Source: Niastella sp.
Lineage (GTDB): Bacteria; Bacteroidota; Bacteroidia; Chitinophagales; Chitinophagaceae
Reading direction: 5' to 3'
Assembly: GCA_021154515.1 (NCBI GenBank)
Contig: JAJKIL010000056.1
Location: 1 to 7,614 of the forward strand
DNA length: 7,614 bases
Shown: positions 5,379-7,614 of the stretch, one piece after another
How positions within the stretch are numbered: the first letter of the stretch is position 1
Layout of the letters: each line of letters starts with the position of its first letter
Notes under the pieces: model-generated
Seen by the model: only the letters and a program-made list of their open reading frames with translations
The model's database searches: none
What the model was told of the DNA's origin: nothing
Translations under genes and position numbers: made by a program

Positions 5379-6782
5379 ATGAGCAAAACCCCCGCTGCAT
5401 TATTCGACAAAGTATGGGATTCGCATGTGGTCAGGCATATAGAAGATGGCCCCGATGTGTTGTTTATTGACCGGCATTTTATTCATGAGGTAACCAGCCC
5501 CGTTGCATTTTTGGGTCTGGAAAGCCGGGGATTGAAAGTGATGTTCCCCGAAAAAACCTTTGCTACCGCCGATCATAATACCCCCACCATTAACCAGCAT
5601 TTGCCGGTACAGGACCCCCTGTCGGCCAACCAGCTGAAAGCCCTGGAAAGCAACTCGGCTAAATATGGTATTTCACACTGGGGACTGGGCAATCCTAAAA
5701 ATGGTATCGTGCACGTTGTGGGTCCCGAAAACGGTATTACCCTGCCAGGCATGACCATCGTTTGCGGCGATTCGCATACTTCTACCCATGGTGCTTTTGG
5801 CGCTATTGCATTTGGTATTGGTACTTCTGAAGTTGAGATGGTACTCAGCAGCCAGTGTATTATGCAGCCCCGCCCCAAGAAAATGCGTATTAAGGTAAAT
5901 GGCAAACTGGGTAAAGGCATTGTGCCTAAAGACGTGGTGTTGTACATCATTTCAAAGCTCACTGCCGCCGGCGCTACCGGTTATTTTGTTGAATTTGCCG
6001 GCGACGTATTCGAAAATATGACCATGGAAGGCCGCATGACCGTGTGTAACATGAGTATTGAAATGGGCGCCCGTGGTGGAATGATTGCTCCTGACGAAAC
6101 CACTTTCAACTATATTAAAGGTCGTGAGAAAGCCCCCAAAGGCGAAGCCTGGGATAAAGCGTTGGCTTACTGGAAAACGCTGAAAACTGAGGAAGGCGCT
6201 TTCTTCGATAAAGAATATGAGTTCAGTGCTGCCGATATTGAACCCATGATCACCTATGGTACCAACCCGGGTATGGGTATCGGCATTACCCAGCATATTC
6301 CTTCTGCCAAGCAAATTGGCAGCAGCAAAGCCAGCTTCGATAAGTCTTTAGCCTATATGGATTTTCATGAGGATGATAACATGATCGGCAAAAAGATCGA
6401 TTACGTGTTCATTGGAAGCTGTACCAATGGCCGCATCGAGGATTTCCGTGCTTTTGCATCGGTTATCAAGGGCCGTAAAAAAGCAGATCATGTAACTGCA
6501 TGGATAGTTCCCGGTTCGCACATTGTTGAACAGCAGATCAAGGATGAAGGCATCCTGGATATTTTGCTGGCAGCAGGTTTTCAATTACGTCAACCCGGTT
6601 GTTCAGCTTGTTTGGCGATGAATGACGACAAGATCCCCGCCGGCAAGTATGCAGTGAGCACCAGCAACCGCAACTTTGAAGGCCGTCAGGGTCCTGGCGC
6701 CAGAACATTGTTGGCCAGTCCGCTGGTTGCAGCCGCAGCAGCAGTTACAGGTTTTGTAACTGACCCCCGCGAGTTGATCTAA
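5379..6782 (+). CDS. leuC: 3-isopropylmalate dehydratase large subunit
   Basis: A complete 467-residue protein, the standard length for bacterial LeuC. With LeuD it forms the cytoplasmic isomerase that converts 2-isopropylmalate to 3-isopropylmalate in leucine biosynthesis; LeuCD can also isomerise citramalate in the pyruvate route to isoleucine. The three [4Fe-4S] cluster cysteines are present: Cys348 in FIGSCTNGR (345-352), and Cys408 and Cys411 in QPGCSACLAMN (405-415). Other aconitase-family blocks are DHNTPT (65-70), VCGDSHTSTHGAFGA (128-142), GARGGMIAPDETTF (230-243) and TSNRNFEGRQGPGA (428-441). The ATG at 5379 gives the usual N-terminus (KTPAALFDKVWDSHVV). There is no Shine-Dalgarno sequence, only an AT-rich lead-in, as is normal for the phylum. 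leuD follows after 48 bases with no terminator, so the two are probably cotranscribed. Confidence 0.98.
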   Translation: MSKTPAALFDKVWDSHVVRHIEDGPDVLFIDRHFIHEVTSPVAFLGLESRGLKVMFPEKTFATADHNTPTINQHLPVQDPLSANQLKALESNSAKYGISHWGLGNPKNGIVHVVGPENGITLPGMTIVCGDSHTSTHGAFGAIAFGIGTSEVEMVLSSQCIMQPRPKKMRIKVNGKLGKGIVPKDVVLYIISKLTAAGATGYFVEFAGDVFENMTMEGRMTVCNMSIEMGARGGMIAPDETTFNYIKGREKAPKGEAWDKALAYWKTLKTEEGAFFDKEYEFSAADIEPMITYGTNPGMGIGITQHIPSAKQIGSSKASFDKSLAYMDFHEDDNMIGKKIDYVFIGSCTNGRIEDFRAFASVIKGRKKADHVTAWIVPGSHIVEQQIKDEGILDILLAAGFQLRQPGCSACLAMNDDKIPAGKYAVSTSNRNFEGRQGPGARTLLASPLVAAAAAVTGFVTDPRELI

Positions 6783-6830
6783 TGATTACCGGTAACTAAG
6801 AACACAGAATTAAAAACGTAGAACTTAACA

Positions 6831-7427
6831 ATGGCTTACGATAAATTCACAGTTTTAAAGAGCACGGCGGTACCTATGCCAATCGAAAACGTAGATACCG
6901 ACCAGATCATTCCGGCCCGTTTTTTAAAGGCTACCGAGCGCAAGGGATTTGGTGATAACCTGTTCCGCGACTGGCGTTATGAAAATGACGGCACTCCGAA
7001 AAAAGACTTCGTGCTGAACAATCCCATTTATACCGGTAAAATTCTGGTAGGTGGTAAAAACTTCGGTAGTGGTAGTAGCCGCGAGCACGCTGCCTGGGCC
7101 ATCTACGATTATGGTTTCCGTTGCGTGGTGAGCAGCTTTTTTGCCGATATTTTCAAGAACAACTCTTTAAACATCGGCATCTTACCGGTACAGGTAAGTG
7201 AAGCATTCCTCGACAAGATCTTCAAAGCTATTGAAGCCAATCCCAAAACTGAACTGGAAGTAAATCTTCCCGAGCAAAAGATCACTATTGTGGGTGATGG
7301 GGCATCTGAGTCGTTCGAGATCAATGGCTACAAGAAGCACAACATGACAAATGGCTACGATGATATCGATTACCTGCAAAGCCTGAGTTCAGATATCAAG
7401 ACACACGCAGAAAAAAGTATCTATTAG
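6831..7427 (+). CDS. leuD: 3-isopropylmalate dehydratase small subunit
   Basis: A complete 198-residue protein, typical for bacterial LeuD, which supplies the swivelling domain that closes over the LeuC active site and helps set substrate specificity. Family motifs are clear: ENVDTDQIIPARFL (19-32), the GKNFGSGSSREHAAWA substrate-binding loop (75-90), and ADIFKNNSLNIGILPV (105-120). The N-terminal strand (FTVLKSTAVPMPIENVDTD) fits the family start, so the ATG at 6831 is chosen; the lead-in is A-rich with no Shine-Dalgarno sequence. It sits 48 bases after leuC and 104 bases before the next gene, with a large inverted repeat in that gap. No odd features or missing residues. Confidence 0.97.
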   Translation: MAYDKFTVLKSTAVPMPIENVDTDQIIPARFLKATERKGFGDNLFRDWRYENDGTPKKDFVLNNPIYTGKILVGGKNFGSGSSREHAAWAIYDYGFRCVVSSFFADIFKNNSLNIGILPVQVSEAFLDKIFKAIEANPKTELEVNLPEQKITIVGDGASESFEINGYKKHNMTNGYDDIDYLQSLSSDIKTHAEKSIY

Positions 7428-7437
7428 AATAAATTAA

Positions 7438-7515
7438 AAATTAAAAATGAGGAATAAGAAATGAAAAAGTAAGCGCGCAAGAGTTGTTTACTTTTTCATT
7501 TCTCATTTTTAATTT
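7438..7515. repeat. Inverted repeat between leuD and the next gene
   Basis: Two stacked complementary blocks: 7438-7451 with 7502-7515 (14 bp, AAATTAAAAATGAG), and 7458-7472 with 7488-7502 (15 bp, GAAATGAAAAAGTAA), the two sharing base 7502. They are split by a 6-base bulge on the left arm (7452-7457) and close on a 15-base loop (GCGCGCAAGAGTTGT). The arms are short words such as AAATGAG and ATTTCTCATT, repeated again just downstream (7512-7528). The element fills most of the 104-base gap. It could reduce read-through from leuCD or protect the leuD 3' end. The low-complexity style suggests a dispersed intergenic repeat. Confidence 0.7.
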
Positions 7516-7531
7516 CTCATTTCTCATTACT

Positions 7532-7614
7532 ATGTCTGGTAACCAGCGACACATAGAGATCATGGATACCACACTCCGCGATGGTGAACAAACCAGCGGC
7601 GTGTCGTTCTCCCC
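7532..7614 (+). CDS. 2-isopropylmalate synthase or citramalate synthase, N-terminal fragment
   Basis: Only the first 27 codons are in the window. The frame reads MSGNQRHIEIMDTTLRDGEQ and continues TSGVSFSP. The DTTLRDGEQ block is the hallmark of the DRE-TIM (HMGL-like) acyl-CoA condensing enzymes: its Arg is catalytic and its Asp binds the metal. These enzymes join acetyl-CoA to a 2-oxo acid: 2-oxoisovalerate for LeuA (leucine), pyruvate for CimA (isoleucine), 2-oxoglutarate for homocitrate synthase. Position after leuCD on the same strand supports LeuA or CimA. After GEQ, classical LeuA usually continues SPG, whereas TSGVSFS is close to the TRGVSFS of Leptospira citramalate synthase, so no symbol is given. 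The ATG at 7532 is the only sensible start; it follows the inverted repeat with no Shine-Dalgarno sequence. Confidence 0.88.
   Translation, partial: MSGNQRHIEIMDTTLRDGEQTSGVSFS

Noticed and set aside
5198..5410. The 70-codon version of the minus-strand ORF upstream of leuC
   Set aside because: Its first codons overlap the start of leuC on the opposite strand and the leading sequence is unconvincing. Only the inner 29 codons are kept as a candidate.
6786..6795. Palindrome TTACCGGTAA between leuC and leuD, and the two AACCGGT copies upstream of leuC, as a shared operator
   Set aside because: ACCGGT also occurs at many other places in the window, including inside coding sequence (for example near 23, 1193, 3242, 5968, 7031 and 7184), so it is a common word here and not a specific site.
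1..7614. CRISPR array, tRNA/rRNA gene, insertion sequence, phage or defence genes
   Set aside because: No regularly spaced repeats, no RNA gene signature, no transposase or integrase motifs, and no defence-type domains were seen on either strand.

Overview
The window looks like chromosomal DNA of a Bacteroidota member, most likely family Chitinophagaceae (Niastella/Chitinophaga-like). The evidence is protein style (a YhcH-family protein, a Porin O/P-like barrel, a secreted GH3 enzyme, a vanadium-haloperoxidase-type PAP2 protein), moderate GC with AT-rich spacers, mostly no Shine-Dalgarno sequence before the main genes, and intergenic inverted repeats built from short repeated words. The genus is an inference; no rRNA or marker gene is present.

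Layout. (1) Bases 1-317, plus strand: the C-terminal end of a vanadium-dependent haloperoxidase/PAP2-type protein. (2) Bases 334-386: a 20-bp-stem inverted repeat between convergent genes. (3) Bases 394-4939, minus strand, transcribed right to left: a secreted GH3 beta-glycosidase (2579-4939), its intrinsic terminator (2524-2559), an outer-membrane porin (905-2284), and a YhcH/YjgK/YiaL-family protein (394-849). These fit uptake and breakdown of glycosides: the GH3 enzyme would release sugars in the periplasm or outside, the porin would pass small solutes, and the YhcH protein may act on a sugar intermediate in the cytoplasm. Their co-regulation is not shown. (4) Bases 4940-5378: a 439-base divergent spacer with the GH3 leader and a possible small ORF. 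(5) Bases 5379-7614, plus strand: leuC, leuD and the start of a 2-isopropylmalate/citramalate synthase gene. LeuC and LeuD form the [4Fe-4S] isomerase of leucine biosynthesis. The third gene supplies its substrate; its N-terminus resembles Leptospira-type citramalate synthase as much as LeuA, so the cluster could serve isoleucine as well as leucine.

Most of the window is ordinary metabolism, and I found no convincing novel multi-gene system. The items most worth a second look are: a 10-bp inverted repeat that could sequester the GH3 start codon, with a competing 7-bp pairing; an untracked 35-codon ORF with a strong Shine-Dalgarno sequence just before an intrinsic hairpin; a 29-codon ORF upstream of leuC; two word-repeat hairpins; and the LeuA-versus-CimA question.
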